A stretch of DNA of 47,945 bases from the NCBI GenBank assembly GCA_905235585.1, contig CAJOME010000002.1, forward strand, positions 1 through 47,945, in the 5' to 3' direction. Positions within the stretch are counted from its first letter, which is position 1. Each line of letters opens with the position of its first letter. This document shows, piece after piece, positions 25,589 through 36,707 of the stretch. A program made the position numbers and the translations under genes. Source of the stretch: an uncultured Lachnospiraceae bacterium. Its GTDB lineage: Bacteria; Bacillota; Clostridia; Lachnospirales; Lachnospiraceae. The notes beneath the pieces were generated by a model. That model saw nothing but the letters and a program-made list of their open reading frames with translations. It did no database searches and was not told the origin of the DNA.

Positions 25589-28500
25589 TTACTCCTCGGT
25601 GTCGATGACCGTCTCAAGCTCGGGATCGGCAAGGATCTCATCGCCTGTCTCCTCCTCAGCCTCCTCTACAATGACCTCTTCATCGCTGAAGTCTATCATA
25701 TCTCCGAGCGTAGGACCGTCCGTATTGAGATCGATGTTTCTGTACCTCTTCATGCCGGTACCTGCAGGTATGAGCTTACCTATGATGACATTTTCCTTCA
25801 TGCCTACAAGCTTGTCGATCTTGCCCTTGATCGCCGCATCGGTAAGTACTCTTGTGGTCTCCTGGAAGGATGCCGCGGACATAAAGGAATCGGTAGCAAG
25901 TGAAGCCTTTGTTATACCGAGCATCTCCTGTGTGCCCTCTGCGGGAGTCTTGCCCTCTGATACGAGCCTCTCGTTCATGTCCTCAAAATCAAGGACGTTC
26001 ATCAGCTCGCCGGGCAGGATATCAAGCGCGTCATACGCTTCAGTCACCCTTATCTTCTTGAGCATCTGGTGCACTATGACCTCGATATGCTTATCGTTGA
26101 TCTCAACGCCCTGCAGTCTGTACACTCTCTGTACTTCGCGGAGCAGATAGTCCTGTACGGCTCTGAGTCCCTTAATACGAAGCAGGTCATGGGGATCTAC
26201 GGATCCCTCGGTTATCTCCTGACCGGCCTCTATATGCTGACCCTCGACTATCTTGAGCCTCGAACCGAAAGGTATCAGATAGCTCCTGGCTTCACCGGAT
26301 TCACTGTCTGTAACGACTACTTCCTTCTTGACTATATCATCCTTGTTTATCAGGGACTCCTCATCCGCATCCTGTTCCTTTACGACTGCGGTTGACTCCT
26401 TTTTCTTCTCTCTGATCGATACGTCTCCGTCTATCTCAGAGATTATAGCCAGTCCCTTCGGCTTTCTTGCCTCAAAGAGCTCCTCTACTCTGGGAAGACC
26501 CTGAGTGATATCGCTTCCCGCGACGCCTCCGGTATGGAAGGTTCTCATTGTAAGCTGTGTACCGGGCTCACCGATGGACTGTGCCGCAATGATACCGATA
26601 GCTTCACCTACCTGTACCGCCTCACCGGTAGCCATGTTTGCACCGTAGCACTTGGAGCATATGCCATTCTTGCAACGGCAGGTGAGTATGGTCCTGATCC
26701 TGACCTCCTCTACAGGCTTACCGTCCTTGACTCCCACCGTAACGATCTGCTCTGCGCGTCTGGGAGTGATCATGTGATTGGCTCCTACGATGAGGTTGCC
26801 CTTCTTATCATATATATCCTCGCATGAGAATCTGCCTGTGATCCTGTCCTGAAGGCTCTCTATCTCTTCCTTGCCGTCATAGAATGCCCTGACCACCATA
26901 CCGGGTATCTCGGGTCTTTCTACTGAGCAGTCCTGCTCGCGTATCGTAAGCTCCTGTGATACGTCAACAAGTCTTCTGGTAAGATACCCCGAGTCAGCTG
27001 TACGCAGAGCCGTATCCGACAGTCCCTTTCTTGCACCGTGTGCTGACATGAAGTACTCCAGCACGTTCAGTCCCTCACGGAAGTTACTCTTTATGGGAAG
27101 CTCTATGGTATGTCCGGTAGTATCGGCCATGAGTCCTCTCATACCTGCGAGCTGCTTGATCTGCTTGTCAGATCCTCTCGCTCCGGAGTCAGCCATCATG
27201 AATATGTTATTGTATTTGTCCAGACCGTCAAGCAGATCCTTTGTAAGAGCCTCGTCGGTGTCCTTCCAGGTCTGTATTACCTCATTGTATCTCTCGGTAT
27301 CGGTGATAAGACCCCTCTTGTAGTTCCTTGATATCTTATCCACCTGATCCTGCGCCTGATCCAAAAGCTCCTGCTTTTGTGCGGGCACGGTCATATCAGA
27401 GATGGACACGCTCATTGCAGCAAGTGTTGAATAGTGATATCCCATTGACTTGATATGATCGAGCACCTCGGCTGTCTTGATGGCTCCGTGCGTATTGATC
27501 ACCTTGGTGATGATCTGCTTCAGCTGCTTTTTGCCTACGAGGAAGTCCACCTCGAGTGCAAGCTCGTTGCCCTTTACGGATCTGTCCACAAAGCCAAGAT
27601 CCTGAGGCAATATCTCATTAAAGAGGAAACGACCCAGTATGGAATTCACTATACCCGTATAAGACTTTCCGTTTATTTCGCGGGTCACCTTCACTCCTAT
27701 TCTGGAATGCAGCGTGATATCCTTGTTCTCATAAGCAAGTATGGCTTCGTTTACACTCTTGAATACCTTGCCCTCACCGGGTTCACCCTCTCTCTCCTGA
27801 GTCAGATAATAGCATCCGAGGACCATATCCTGTGTAGGTACGTTCACCGGACCTCCGTCTGCGGGCTTCAGGAGGTTGTTCGGCATGAGCATGAGGAAAC
27901 GACACTCTGCCTGTGCCTCCACGGAAAGCGGCAGATGTACAGCCATCTGGTCTCCGTCAAAGTCGGCATTGAAGGGTGTACAAGCCAGAGGATGCAGCTT
28001 GATAGCCTTACCCTCTACAAGTACGGGCTCAAATGCCTGTATTCCGAGTCTGTGAAGTGTTGGTGCGCGGTTGAGCATGACGGGGTGCTCATGTATCACC
28101 TTCTCGAGCACATCCCATACCTCAGTATCGAGGCGCTCCACCATCTTCTTTGCGTTCTTAATGTTATGTGATGTCCCGTTTGCCACGAGCTCCTTCATGA
28201 CAAAAGGCTTAAACAGCTCTATAGCCATCTCCTTCGGAAGACCGCACTGCCATATCTTGAGCTCGGGTCCTACGACTATAACGGAACGTCCCGAATAGTC
28301 CACACGCTTACCGAGCAGGTTCTGTCTGAAACGACCTCCCTTACCCTTGAGCATGTCGGAAAGTGACTTGAGCGGACGGTTGCCGGGACCTGTGACGGGT
28401 CTGCCGCGGCGCCCGTTGTCTATAAGTGCATCTACTGCCTCCTGCAGCATCCTCTTCTCGTTACGTACGATGATGTCAGGTGTACCCAGCTCGAGGAGCT

Positions 28501-29338
28501 TCTGCAGTCTGTTGTTTCTGTTGATGATCCTTCTGTAGAGGTCATTGAGATCGGAGGTTGCGAACCTGCCGCCATCAAGCTGAACCATAGGTCTGATATC
28601 CGGAGGAATGACTGGTATGCAGTCAAGTATCATCCATGCAGGCTCATTGCCTGACTCCCTGAATGCTTCTATGACCTCGAGTCTCTTTACTATACGTGCT
28701 CTCTTCTGTCCCGTAGCACTCTCAAGCTCCTCCCTGAGCTCGTCTGATTCCTTATTCAGATCGATGCTCTGCAGCAGCTCCTTTATAGCCTCTGCACCCA
28801 TGCCTACACGGAACTTGTATCCATACTGCTCGCGTGCGTTCTGATACTCTGCCTCGGTAAGTATCTCCTTGTATTCCAGATCCGTCTCGCCGGGATCGAG
28901 TACTATATAGGATGCAAAATAAAGCACTCTTTCCAGGATACGGGGTGAAAGATCGAGTATCAGTCCCATACGGCTGGGTATGCCCTTGAAATACCATATA
29001 TGAGACACCGGAGCGGCCAGCTCTATGTGTCCCATCCTCTCACGACGCACGGATGCCTTTGTTACCTCTACTCCGCACTTGTCGCAGATCACTCCCTTGT
29101 ATCTTATCTTCTTATACTTACCGCAGTGACACTCCCAGTCCTTTGTGGGTCCGAAGATCCTCTCACAGAAAAGACCGTCTGCTTCGGGCTTCAGTGTCCT
29201 GTAGTTGATAGTCTCGGGCTTCTTGACCTCGCCGTGTGACCACTCGCGGATCTTGCTCGGGCTTGCCAGACCTATCCTTATAGCATCAAAGGATAAGGGC
29301 TCGTATTTGTCTGTCTGTCTGTTTATCATATCCGGCAT
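25589..29338 (-). CDS. rpoC: RNA polymerase subunit beta'
   Basis: The largest subunit of RNA polymerase, forming the active centre with RpoB. The 1249-aa chain starts at the ATG at 29338 ([20 protein letters not shown]), with AGGAG nine bases upstream. A longer frame reaching into rpoB is rejected. I see the N-terminal zinc ribbon ([20 protein letters not shown]), the catalytic [15 protein letters not shown], the trigger loop/bridge helix region ([20 protein letters not shown]) and the second zinc site ([13 protein letters not shown]). The C-terminus is acidic and Glu-rich. It follows rpoB by 19 bases. Confidence 0.98.
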   Translation of the reverse strand: MPDMINRQTDKYEPLSFDAIRIGLASPSKIREWSHGEVKKPETINYRTLKPEADGLFCERIFGPTKDWECHCGKYKKIRYKGVICDKCGVEVTKASVRRERMGHIELAAPVSHIWYFKGIPSRMGLILDLSPRILERVLYFASYIVLDPGETDLEYKEILTEAEYQNAREQYGYKFRVGMGAEAIKELLQSIDLNKESDELREELESATGQKRARIVKRLEVIEAFRESGNEPAWMILDCIPVIPPDIRPMVQLDGGRFATSDLNDLYRRIINRNNRLQKLLELGTPDIIVRNEKRMLQEAVDALIDNGRRGRPVTGPGNRPLKSLSDMLKGKGGRFRQNLLGKRVDYSGRSVIVVGPELKIWQCGLPKEMAIELFKPFVMKELVANGTSHNIKNAKKMVERLDTEVWDVLEKVIHEHPVMLNRAPTLHRLGIQAFEPVLVEGKAIKLHPLACTPFNADFDGDQMAVHLPLSVEAQAECRFLMLMPNNLLKPADGGPVNVPTQDMVLGCYYLTQEREGEPGEGKVFKSVNEAILAYENKDITLHSRIGVKVTREINGKSYTGIVNSILGRFLFNEILPQDLGFVDRSVKGNELALEVDFLVGKKQLKQIITKVINTHGAIKTAEVLDHIKSMGYHYSTLAAMSVSISDMTVPAQKQELLDQAQDQVDKISRNYKRGLITDTERYNEVIQTWKDTDEALTKDLLDGLDKYNNIFMMADSGARGSDKQIKQLAGMRGLMADTTGHTIELPIKSNFREGLNVLEYFMSAHGARKGLSDTALRTADSGYLTRRLVDVSQELTIREQDCSVERPEIPGMVVRAFYDGKEEIESLQDRITGRFSCEDIYDKKGNLIVGANHMITPRRAEQIVTVGVKDGKPVEEVRIRTILTCRCKNGICSKCYGANMATGEAVQVGEAIGIIAAQSIGEPGTQLTMRTFHTGGVAGSDITQGLPRVEELFEARKPKGLAIISEIDGDVSIREKKKESTAVVKEQDADEESLINKDDIVKKEVVVTDSESGEARSYLIPFGSRLKIVEGQHIEAGQEITEGSVDPHDLLRIKGLRAVQDYLLREVQRVYRLQGVEINDKHIEVIVHQMLKKIRVTEAYDALDILPGELMNVLDFEDMNERLVSEGKTPAEGTQEMLGITKASLATDSFMSAASFQETTRVLTDAAIKGKIDKLVGMKENVIIGKLIPAGTGMKRYRNIDLNTDGPTLGDMIDFSDEEVIVEEAEEETGDEILADPELETVIDTEE

Positions 29339-29357
29339 TTGGTATGACTCCTCTCTA

Positions 29358-32300
29358 TCACTCTTCCGTATCGTAGACAGCCTCATCTGCAGGCTCTTCG
29401 TCTACATACGACTCATCATCTATGGTCTCCAGGGTTTGGGTCTCGTCGCTGAATTCCTGAGTGCTATAGCCGTTAGCCCTAAACTCATCTTCATTCGGTC
29501 TGCCGTAGAAACGGTCATCGTCAAGGATGTGTCTCATATCGGTATCACCAAACTCAGCCGTCTCCGCTATCTCAACCTCGGTACCGTCATCCTTCAGCAC
29601 GCGTACATCAAGCCCGAGTGACTGGAGCTCCTTAAGAAGCACCTTGAAGGACTCGGGTATGCCGGGCTCGGGGATATTCTCTCCCTTGATGATAGCTTCA
29701 TAGGTCTTTACACGGCCTATCACATCATCGGACTTCACTGTGAGGATCTCCTGCAGCGTATATGCTGCTCCGTATGCCTCAAGTGCCCAGACCTCCATCT
29801 CACCGAATCTCTGCCCGCCGAACTGAGCCTTACCGCCCAGCGGCTGCTGTGTAACAAGTGAATAAGGACCTGTCGACCGCGCATGTATCTTGTCATCTAC
29901 CATATGATGCAGCTTCAGATAATGCATGTGCCCGATAGTGACAGGATTGTCAAAATATTCTCCGGTCCTGCCATCTCTGAGCCTTACCTTGCCGTCTCTG
30001 TGGATCTCCACGCCCTTCCAGAGCTCTCTGTGATCCCTGTTGTCCGAAAGATACTGTATTACCTCGGGGCGTATCAGCTTCTTATACTTCTTCTCAAAGT
30101 CCTCCCACTCGCTGTTGACATAGTCATTCGCAAGCTCGAGCGTATCCTCGATATCTATCTCGTTCGCACCGTCAAACACCGGAGTGGTGATCTTGATGCC
30201 GAGAGCCGCTGCCGCAAGTGAAAGATGGATCTCAAGTATCTGTCCGATATTCATACGCGAAGGCACACCCAGAGGATTGAGCACGATATCAAGCGGTCTT
30301 CCGTTCGGAAGATAAGGCATATCCTCTATGGGAAGCACTCTGGAGCAGACACCCTTATTACCGTGACGTCCTGCCATCTTGTCTCCCACACCGATCTTTC
30401 TCTTCTGTGCGATATATATGCGTACAGCCTTATTCACGCCGGGTGAAAGCTCATCGCCCGCATCTCTTGTGAACACCTTGGCATCCACTACTATGCCATA
30501 CTCGCCGTGAGGCACCTTGAGTGAAGTATCCCTCACCTCACGAGCCTTCTCACCAAATATCGCACGTAACAGTCTCTCCTCAGCGGTAAGCTCTGTCTCT
30601 CCCTTGGGAGTGACCTTTCCTACCAGGATATCTCCTGCCCTGACCTCGGCACCTATACGGATGATGCCGTTCTCATCCAGATCTCTGAGTGCCTCTTCGC
30701 CGACACCGGGTACATCGCGTGTGATCTCCTCAGGTCCGAGCTTGGTATCTCTTGACTCGCACTCATACTCCTCTATATTTATGGAAGTAAATACGTCATC
30801 TCTTACCAGACGCTCACTGATAAGTACCGCGTCCTCATAGTTGTAGCCCTCCCATGTCATGAATCCGATCAGCGGGTTCTTGCCGAGAGCGAGCTCCCCG
30901 TTTGAAGTGGAGGGTCCGTCAGCGATCACCTCTCCGGCTTCGATATGCTGTCCCTTTACGACTATGGGTCTCTGGTTGTAGCAGTTTGACTGATTGGATC
31001 TCATAAACTTGGACAGCTTGTAATCCGTCTTTGTTCCGTCATCATTTGCCACAAGGATCGTGTCGCTCTGTGAAAGAAGTACCGTACCGGGCTGCTCAGC
31101 CACTACGCAGACACCCGAGTCTACGGCAGCCTTTGCCTCCATACCCGTGCCGATGATGGGTGCCTCTGTAGTAAGGAGCGGCACCGCCTGTCTCTGCATG
31201 TTCGATCCCATCAGCGCACGTGTAGGGTCATCATTCTGCAGGAAGGGTACAAGAGTCGTAGCCACAGAGAAGACCTGTCTCGGAGACACATCCATAAAAT
31301 CAAACATACTCTTCTCGTACTGCTGCGTCTCATCCTTGAAACGTCCGGATACCATACGGTTTACAAAATGACCCTTATCATCGAGAGGCTCGGAAGCCTG
31401 AGCTACATGATAATTGTCTTCTTCGTCCGCAGTCATATATATGACCTCGTCCGTTACCCTCGGATTGTCCGGATCGCTGTGATCCACCTTTCTGTAGGGA
31501 GACTCCACAAAACCATACTCATTGATACGCGCGAAGCAGGCCAGTGAGTTGATCAGACCGATGTTCGGTCCTTCGGGTGTCTCTACCGGACACATGCGTC
31601 CGTAGTGTGAATAATGTATATCTCTGACCTCCATGCCCGCACGGTCTCTTGACAGACCACCGGGTCCCAGAGCGGAAAGCCTTCTCTTGTGTGTCAGCTC
31701 TCCAAGCGGATTGTTCTGATCCATAAACTGAGACAGCTGGGATGAACCGAAGAACTCCTTTACCGCCGCAGTAACAGGCTTGATATTGATCAGCTGCTGC
31801 GCCGTGACCGTGGTGATGTCCTGAGTGGTCATCCTCTCACGGACTACTCTTTCAAGTCTTGACAGACCGATCCTGTACTGATTCTGCAGGAGCTCTCCTA
31901 CCGCACGTATACGACGGTTCCCCAGATGATCGATATCGTCTTTATTTCCTATATTATACTCGAGATGCATATTGTAGTTTACAGATGCGAAGATATCCTC
32001 ATGCGTGATATGCTTCGGGATAAGCTCTGCGATATTATGCCTTATCGCATCCTTCAGAGCCTCGGGCGTATCATTCTCCTCCATGAGCTTTTCGAGCGCA
32101 GGATAATAAACGAGCTCCGTCACACCGTAATCTCTCGCGCTCTCTCCCTTGGGGAACTCGATATAATGGTTGATGTCTACCATCATGGAAGACAGCACCT
32201 TTACATTTCTCTTGTCGGTCTGGATGAGTACGCTTCTTACCGCGCTGTTCTGGATCTCATCGGCAAGCTCTCTCGTAACGACAGTACCTGCCTTTGCCTC

Positions 32301-33251
32301 CAGTCCGTTCTTGCCGGGCAGCTTCACTACCTCTCCGGTAGCGGGATCGAGTGCATCCTCCGCGAGCACCTGTCCCGCGATACGGTTCCTTAAGGAAAGC
32401 TTCTTATTAAACTTGTATCTGCCGACCTTGGCAAGATCATATCTTCTCGGATCAAAGAACATACCCTCAATAAGAGACCTTGCGCTCTCTTCGGCAAGAG
32501 GCTCGCCGGGACGTATCTTCTTATAGAGTTCAAGAAGCCCGTCCTTTACGCTCTCTCCGGGATCCTTTGAAAGTGAAGCGACTATCTTGGGCTCTTCTCC
32601 GAAGAGGTCAAAGATCTCCTGATTGGTGCCAAGCCCAAGCGCACGCAGCAGTACCGTGATAGGCACCTTTCTGGTACGATCCACATGCACGTAGAATATA
32701 TCGTTGGAATCGGTCTCATACTCAAGCCATGCTCCTCTGTTGGGGATCACTGTGCATGAATACAGCTTCTTACCGAACTTATCATGATCTATGCCGTAAT
32801 AGATACCGGGTGAACGTACGAGCTGTGATACGATGACACGTTCAGCTCCGTTTATGACGAAAGTACCTGTATCGGTCATGATCGGGAGATCACCCATGAA
32901 TATCTTCTGCTCCGTATTATCGCCCTCAGGCTTCGATGCGTTGTAAAGACGCACTGTCACTTCAAGCGGAGCCGAATATGTGGCATCTCTTGCCTTACAC
33001 TCTTCGATGCTGTACTTTACCTTGTCTTTGTTAAACTGGTAATCGACAAACTCCATGGAAAGATTCCCACTATAGTCATTGATCGGGGAAATATCCTCGA
33101 ACGCCTCCTTGAGGCCTTCATTAATAAACCAGTCATACGACGTCCTCTGTACTTCTATGAGATTCGGCATATCCAGGACTTCTTTCTGTCTCTGGAAGCT
33201 CATCCTCAAGTTCTTGCCGCTGTAGACTGGGTATACTCTGTTCTTTTCCAT
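29358..33251 (-). CDS. rpoB: RNA polymerase subunit beta
   Basis: The second-largest subunit of RNA polymerase, 1297 aa. The rifampicin region reads [20 protein letters not shown] then [18 protein letters not shown], with the sensitive-type Asp, His and Ser at the usual resistance positions. The C-terminal catalytic segments [13 protein letters not shown] and [20 protein letters not shown] are present. The tail after [10 protein letters not shown] is acidic. The start codon has GGGGTG eight bases upstream. rpoB follows rplL after 177 bases that hold a candidate internal promoter and a long-loop hairpin. Confidence 0.98.
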   Translation of the reverse strand: MEKNRVYPVYSGKNLRMSFQRQKEVLDMPNLIEVQRTSYDWFINEGLKEAFEDISPINDYSGNLSMEFVDYQFNKDKVKYSIEECKARDATYSAPLEVTVRLYNASKPEGDNTEQKIFMGDLPIMTDTGTFVINGAERVIVSQLVRSPGIYYGIDHDKFGKKLYSCTVIPNRGAWLEYETDSNDIFYVHVDRTRKVPITVLLRALGLGTNQEIFDLFGEEPKIVASLSKDPGESVKDGLLELYKKIRPGEPLAEESARSLIEGMFFDPRRYDLAKVGRYKFNKKLSLRNRIAGQVLAEDALDPATGEVVKLPGKNGLEAKAGTVVTRELADEIQNSAVRSVLIQTDKRNVKVLSSMMVDINHYIEFPKGESARDYGVTELVYYPALEKLMEENDTPEALKDAIRHNIAELIPKHITHEDIFASVNYNMHLEYNIGNKDDIDHLGNRRIRAVGELLQNQYRIGLSRLERVVRERMTTQDITTVTAQQLINIKPVTAAVKEFFGSSQLSQFMDQNNPLGELTHKRRLSALGPGGLSRDRAGMEVRDIHYSHYGRMCPVETPEGPNIGLINSLACFARINEYGFVESPYRKVDHSDPDNPRVTDEVIYMTADEEDNYHVAQASEPLDDKGHFVNRMVSGRFKDETQQYEKSMFDFMDVSPRQVFSVATTLVPFLQNDDPTRALMGSNMQRQAVPLLTTEAPIIGTGMEAKAAVDSGVCVVAEQPGTVLLSQSDTILVANDDGTKTDYKLSKFMRSNQSNCYNQRPIVVKGQHIEAGEVIADGPSTSNGELALGKNPLIGFMTWEGYNYEDAVLISERLVRDDVFTSINIEEYECESRDTKLGPEEITRDVPGVGEEALRDLDENGIIRIGAEVRAGDILVGKVTPKGETELTAEERLLRAIFGEKAREVRDTSLKVPHGEYGIVVDAKVFTRDAGDELSPGVNKAVRIYIAQKRKIGVGDKMAGRHGNKGVCSRVLPIEDMPYLPNGRPLDIVLNPLGVPSRMNIGQILEIHLSLAAAALGIKITTPVFDGANEIDIEDTLELANDYVNSEWEDFEKKYKKLIRPEVIQYLSDNRDHRELWKGVEIHRDGKVRLRDGRTGEYFDNPVTIGHMHYLKLHHMVDDKIHARSTGPYSLVTQQPLGGKAQFGGQRFGEMEVWALEAYGAAYTLQEILTVKSDDVIGRVKTYEAIIKGENIPEPGIPESFKVLLKELQSLGLDVRVLKDDGTEVEIAETAEFGDTDMRHILDDDRFYGRPNEDEFRANGYSTQEFSDETQTLETIDDESYVDEEPADEAVYDTEE

Positions 33252-33348
33252 TAAGCTTTCACCCCGTGAATATAATTATGGTTTGTAGTTACTGCACCTT
33301 GCAGATATGCGCCGAGATTACGGCGTTTACGGCATGATTTAGAGACAA

Positions 33349-33401
33349 AGAAAGCCTGTGCCGCCACAAAAGTGCAATCTACATGGTAACACAAGCTTTC
33401 T
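33349..33401 (-). terminator. rplL-rpoB hairpin, possible partial terminator
   Basis: AGAAAGCTTGTG and CACAGGCTTTCT pair over 12 bp with one G-U, around a 29-base loop. TTTGTCTCT follows on the minus strand. Partial termination between L7/L12 and RNA polymerase genes is known in other bacteria. The candidate rpoB promoter is nested so that its -10 box lies at the beginning of the loop. Confidence 0.5.
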
Positions 33402-33412
33402 TATGAAGTCAA
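33383..33412 (-). promoter_or_regulatory. candidate rpoB promoter
   Basis: TTGACT, an 18-base spacer and TACCAT preceded by TGT (extended -10) on the minus strand, about 130 bases before rpoB. The -10 match is modest. The predicted start lies after the first hairpin arm. Confidence 0.5.
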
Positions 33413-33428
33413 CAATTATTTTTTTATT

Positions 33429-33812
33429 TTACTTCAGGGTAACCTTTGCGCCCTCTGCCTCAAGCTTAGCCTTTATGTCATCAGCCGTTGCCTTGTCTGC
33501 TGCCTCCTTGAGTACCTTGGGAGCGCCCTCAACGAGATCCTTTGCCTCCTTCAGGCCGAGACCTGTAGCCTCACGTACGACCTTGATGACCTTGATCTTG
33601 TTAGGACCAACCTCTGTCAGCTCTACGTCAAACTCAGTCTTGTCCTCTGCAGCTGCTGCTCCGCCTGCTGCCGCTCCGCCTGCCGCTACTACGACACCTG
33701 CTGCCGCTGATACACCGAACTCCTCCTCGCAAGCCTTAACGAGATCGTTAAGCTCGAGTACGGTAAGCTCTTTTATAGCATCAATGATTTCTTCTTTTGT
33801 AAGTTTAGCCAT
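33429..33812 (-). CDS. rplL: 50S ribosomal protein L7/L12
   Basis: The stalk protein that recruits translation factors. The 127-aa chain has the N-terminal dimerisation helix ([20 protein letters not shown]), an Ala/Gly-rich hinge, and the C-terminal factor-binding domain starting [11 protein letters not shown] and including [20 protein letters not shown]. It follows rplJ by 36 bases with a good ribosome binding site and is transcribed from the L10 leader promoter. Confidence 0.98.
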   Translation of the reverse strand: MAKLTKEEIIDAIKELTVLELNDLVKACEEEFGVSAAAGVVVAAGGAAAGGAAAAEDKTEFDVELTEVGPNKIKVIKVVREATGLGLKEAKDLVEGAPKVLKEAADKATADDIKAKLEAEGAKVTLK

Positions 33813-33848
33813 TTCTATTCCCTCCTAAAAAAATAGTTTGATCTACGA

Positions 33849-34496
33849 TTATTCCCCGGACTTTGCTTCTGCCTCAGCCGCGGGTGCTGCTTCTTCCGCG
33901 GGTGCTGCTTCTGCTGCAGGTGCCTCTGCCGCAGGTGCCTCTGCCGCAGGTGCTGCTTCTGCCGCAGGTGTTTCTGCCGCGGGTGCCTCTGCTGCAGGCG
34001 CTGCTTCTGCCGCAGGTCCCTTCTCAGCTATCTGGTTAAATACCCTTGCGATATTGGACATGGGTGACTTCCATGAACCGAAGAGTCTGCCGAGCAGCTC
34101 TTCTCTTGAAGGAACATTAGCAAGCTCCTCGATACCTTTTACATCGTAATAAGTACCCTCGATGACTGCGCCTTTGATCTCCAGCTTGTCCGCTGTCTTC
34201 GCGAACTTTACAAGTATGCGGGCGGGAGCCGTGACATCTTCCTCTGCAAGAGCAAGCGCCGAAGGTCCGTCCAGATGCTTGTCGAGCTCTGCGAAGTCAC
34301 TGCCTTCGAATGCTCTCTTCATCATGGTGTTCTTATAAACCTTGTAGGTCACTCCTGCCTCACGCAGCTGTCTGCGAAGCTGTGTGTCCTGCTCCACGGT
34401 CAGACCCCTGTGATCTACAAGCACTGCTGCATGCGCATTCTTGATCTTCTCGGAGATCTCGTCGACTATGGGAGCTTTGAGTTCTACCTTTGCCAT
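33849..34496 (-). CDS. rplJ: 50S ribosomal protein L10 with long Ala/Pro/Glu tail
   Basis: L10 anchors the L7/L12 stalk to 23S rRNA and represses its own operon. The first 160 residues match the family, including VLVDHRGLTVEQDTQLRRQL, VYKNTMMKRAFEG and a stalk helix near WKSPMSNIARVFNQIAEKG. A tail of about 55 residues made of repeats such as AAEAPAAE then follows. Tails of this kind occur in some Lachnospiraceae L10 proteins and make the protein longer than the usual 165-175 aa. AAGGAGG precedes the ATG. The upstream region holds a typical L10 leader. Confidence 0.96.
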   Translation of the reverse strand: MAKVELKAPIVDEISEKIKNAHAAVLVDHRGLTVEQDTQLRRQLREAGVTYKVYKNTMMKRAFEGSDFAELDKHLDGPSALALAEEDVTAPARILVKFAKTADKLEIKGAVIEGTYYDVKGIEELANVPSREELLGRLFGSWKSPMSNIARVFNQIAEKGPAAEAAPAAEAPAAETPAAEAAPAAEAPAAEAPAAEAAPAEEAAPAAEAEAKSGE

Positions 34497-34530
34497 TTAG
34501 CTTTACCTCCTTATAGTATTACCGAAAAAC

Positions 34531-34561
34531 AAAAAGTCCCTTGCCTGAAAAGACAAGGGAC
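34531..34561 (-). terminator. attenuator terminator in the rplJ leader
   Basis: GTCCCTTG and CAAGGGAC form an 8-bp stem, followed on the minus strand by TTTTTGTTTTT, ending about 35 bases before rplJ. It is downstream of the L10-binding leader fold, as in other Firmicutes where L10 binding controls read-through. Confidence 0.8.
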
Positions 34562-34668
34562 AAAAATTCCACACAATAAATATAGTAAGAACTTTCTCCT
34601 CGGCAGGCGTCACTGACTTACGGTACGATCAGCTGTTTCTGATCCATCCACCTGCTGTCTTCGGCAAG
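34562..34668 (-). ncRNA. ribosomal protein L10 leader (cis-regulatory RNA)
   Basis: The minus-strand RNA begins near CCGAAGACAGCAGGTGG and ends with CCTGCCGAGGAGAAAG. These conserved halves pair (CAGCAGG with CCTGCCG) and match the L10-binding leader pattern, including an internal CGTAAGT element. In known cases excess L10 binds this leader and reduces rplJ-rplL expression. The match is by eye to the family consensus I remember. Confidence 0.75.
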
Positions 34669-34673
34669 TAAAG

Positions 34674-34703
34674 ATGATACTACTCTCTCTGTGTATGTGT
34701 CAA
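34674..34703 (-). promoter_or_regulatory. rplJ-rplL promoter
   Basis: A perfect TTGACA, an 18-base spacer and TATCAT on the minus strand, directly after the thrH stop codon. The predicted start coincides with the beginning of the L10 leader. Confidence 0.8.
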
Positions 34704-34708
34704 GCATT

Positions 34709-35308
34709 TTACAGGGCTTTTTTTATTGCCTCCAGAAAATCCCCGTAATCCTCAAATGCGGGCAGCTCGGGATGATCCTTTTTGATCTGCTCCGTGCTCC
34801 TGAAAAGAAATCCTGCCTTTGAAGCCTCTATCATTGCCAGATCGTTGAACGAATCTCCTGCCGCTATGGTCTCGAAGCCTATGCTCTGCAGTGCTTTTAC
34901 CGTAGTGAGCTTTGACTTTTCGACCCTCATCCTGAAGCCAGATATCATGCCGTCCGGCTCTGCCACCAGGGTGTTGCAGAAGATGGTCGGCCATCCGAGC
35001 TTCTTCATGAGAGGAGCTGCAAACTGCTCAAAGGTATCTGACAGTATCAGCACCTGCGTGAGAGATCTGAGCTCATCAAGAAACTCTTTCGCTCCCGGCA
35101 GAGGATCGATCCTTGCGATAACATCCTGTATCTCTTTAAGACCCAGTCCGTGCTGCTTTAATATATCAAGCCTTCCGCGCATCAGCTTGTCGTAATCAGG
35201 CTCGTCGCGTGTAGTCTTCCTGAGCTCCGGTATGCCGGAGGTCTCAGCGAAGGCTATCCATATCTCGGGCACAAGCACTCCTTCAAGATCAAGGCATACT
35301 ATGTTCAT
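34709..35308 (-). CDS. thrH: phosphoserine phosphatase / homoserine phosphotransferase ThrH
   Basis: A HAD-family enzyme. ThrH of Pseudomonas dephosphorylates phosphoserine and can move the phosphate to homoserine, linking serine and threonine synthesis. The 199-aa protein has the motif I variant CLDLEGVLVPE (Asp7, Glu9), typical of ThrH, plus motif II ILSDTFEQF, a Lys in VEKSKLTTV and motif IV AAGDSFNDLAMI. Length matches the family. It follows the phosphofructokinase gene by six bases, with its weak ribosome binding site inside that gene's end, so the two are co-transcribed. No serine or threonine pathway genes are adjacent. Confidence 0.9.
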   Translation of the reverse strand: MNIVCLDLEGVLVPEIWIAFAETSGIPELRKTTRDEPDYDKLMRGRLDILKQHGLGLKEIQDVIARIDPLPGAKEFLDELRSLTQVLILSDTFEQFAAPLMKKLGWPTIFCNTLVAEPDGMISGFRMRVEKSKLTTVKALQSIGFETIAAGDSFNDLAMIEASKAGFLFRSTEQIKKDHPELPAFEDYGDFLEAIKKAL

Positions 35309-35314
35309 AGCTTC

Positions 35315-36565
35315 TTACTTCTCGTACTCTATGACTTCTTTGCAGAGGATATGCCTGGGCAGTCCGTTCACATAGATGGGTGTGAGCTCGCCTATGATGA
35401 GAGGGCGCGCATACTTCACGTACTCATCCGTGATAGAGCATCCGTCAGCTCCGATGTACTCATCGGGTACGGCTCTCTCGACATTTGCTATCTGGTGTAT
35501 ATCATAGGAGGAAGTGCCGCACTCATAAGGTGATGTGCAGTCTCTCTTGAGTATGATCATCTCTCCGGTCTTGCCCTGATCCGCTGCTACCACGGCATCA
35601 TGTCCTACCTGGAATGCCTCGTTGATATCGGTAAGAGAAGCGATATGTGTGCCGGCTCTCTGAAGCGTGGAGAGCTCTACGGCTCTTGTCTTCAGTCCGT
35701 ACTCTGCCGCGATCCTGTGCGCGAGAGTAGTAGCGGTACCGCCCATCTGCTTGTGTCCGAATGCGTCCACGGGAACAGAGTCGGCCTCAAGCTCACATAC
35801 ATATCTGCCGTCAGCAAGCTTTACGCCCTCGGATACTGCTATGACCACTGAAGTCCTTGTCTCGGAAAGAGTCTTTACCTTCTTCATGAACTCATCCATG
35901 TCAAAGGTTCTCTCGGGCAGATAGATCGCATCCACACCCTCGCAGTCGGGACCCTTGGCAAGAGCAGCCGCTGCCGTAAGCCAGCCGGCATTCCTTCCCA
36001 TGATCTCTACTATACATATGGTAGGCTTCTCGGCTCCGAATGATGCGTTATCCCTGATGACCTCCTTGAGAGAAGTAGCGATATACTTTGCGGATGAGCC
36101 GTATCCGGGACAGTGATCCGTGATAGGCAGATCGTTATCTATTGTCTTGGGTACGCCCATGAACTTCTGTGTCTTGCCGTGTGCCGCCGCATAGTCTGAA
36201 AGCATCTTGACGGTATCCATCGAGTCATTACCGCCGGCATAGAAAAGATACTGTATATCATGCTTCTCCATGATCTCGAATACCTTCTCATATACATCCT
36301 CATGTCCCTCGATCTTGGGCATCTTGAAACGGCAGCTTCCAAGGAATGCAGAAGGAGTACGCTTTAAGAGCTCTACGCCAATATCATCCGAAAGATACTC
36401 ATCCAGATCGGTGAGCTTATCCTTTAAGAATCCCTCGATGCCGTGCACCATACCATAGACCTTATTTACGCCGAGCTTCTTTGCGGCAACGTATACGCCT
36501 GCTACAGATGAGTTGATGACGGCGGTAGGTCCGCCTGACTGTCCTACTACAATGTTTCCTTTCAT
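35315..36565 (-). CDS. pyrophosphate-type 6-phosphofructokinase
   Basis: A phosphofructokinase of the PFKA superfamily, 416 aa and cytosolic, acting at the fructose-6-phosphate/fructose-1,6-bisphosphate step. GQSGGPTAVIN (residues 8-18) binds the phosphoryl donor. GGNDS (111-115) has Asp where ATP enzymes have Gly, and PKTIDND (139-145) has Lys where ATP enzymes have Gly; both indicate PPi as donor. The first position of the GGND motif is Asn rather than the usual Asp, which I recall in this clade. MGRNAGW is also present. PPi use makes the step reversible. A promoter and AAGGAGAGG lie upstream; thrH follows in the same unit. Confidence 0.9.
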   Translation of the reverse strand: MKGNIVVGQSGGPTAVINSSVAGVYVAAKKLGVNKVYGMVHGIEGFLKDKLTDLDEYLSDDIGVELLKRTPSAFLGSCRFKMPKIEGHEDVYEKVFEIMEKHDIQYLFYAGGNDSMDTVKMLSDYAAAHGKTQKFMGVPKTIDNDLPITDHCPGYGSSAKYIATSLKEVIRDNASFGAEKPTICIVEIMGRNAGWLTAAAALAKGPDCEGVDAIYLPERTFDMDEFMKKVKTLSETRTSVVIAVSEGVKLADGRYVCELEADSVPVDAFGHKQMGGTATTLAHRIAAEYGLKTRAVELSTLQRAGTHIASLTDINEAFQVGHDAVVAADQGKTGEMIILKRDCTSPYECGTSSYDIHQIANVERAVPDEYIGADGCSITDEYVKYARPLIIGELTPIYVNGLPRHILCKEVIEYEK

Positions 36566-36628
36566 TTTAGCCTCTCCTTTATATGTTTAATGAATAAATT
36601 GGATCACGAAACAGTTCGCTAATAGAGT

Positions 36629-36657
36629 ATTTTATCCTATAGACCGTACATTTACAA
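36629..36657 (-). promoter_or_regulatory. promoter of the phosphofructokinase-thrH unit
   Basis: TTGTAA, a 17-base spacer and TAAAAT on the minus strand, about 65 bases before the start codon. The rest of 36658-36942 has no gene; it holds the structured repeat described separately. Confidence 0.65.
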
Positions 36658-36707
36658 CACCTTTTGACACCCACACCCTTTAAGGTTATGATATGGTGCA
36701 GTTGGGA

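Noticed and set aside
29000-33100. Many long open frames antisense to rpoB and rpoC, and likewise over purL and fusA
   Set aside because: They lie opposite strongly conserved genes, lack ribosome binding sites and have no family resemblance; they follow from the codon bias of the real genes.
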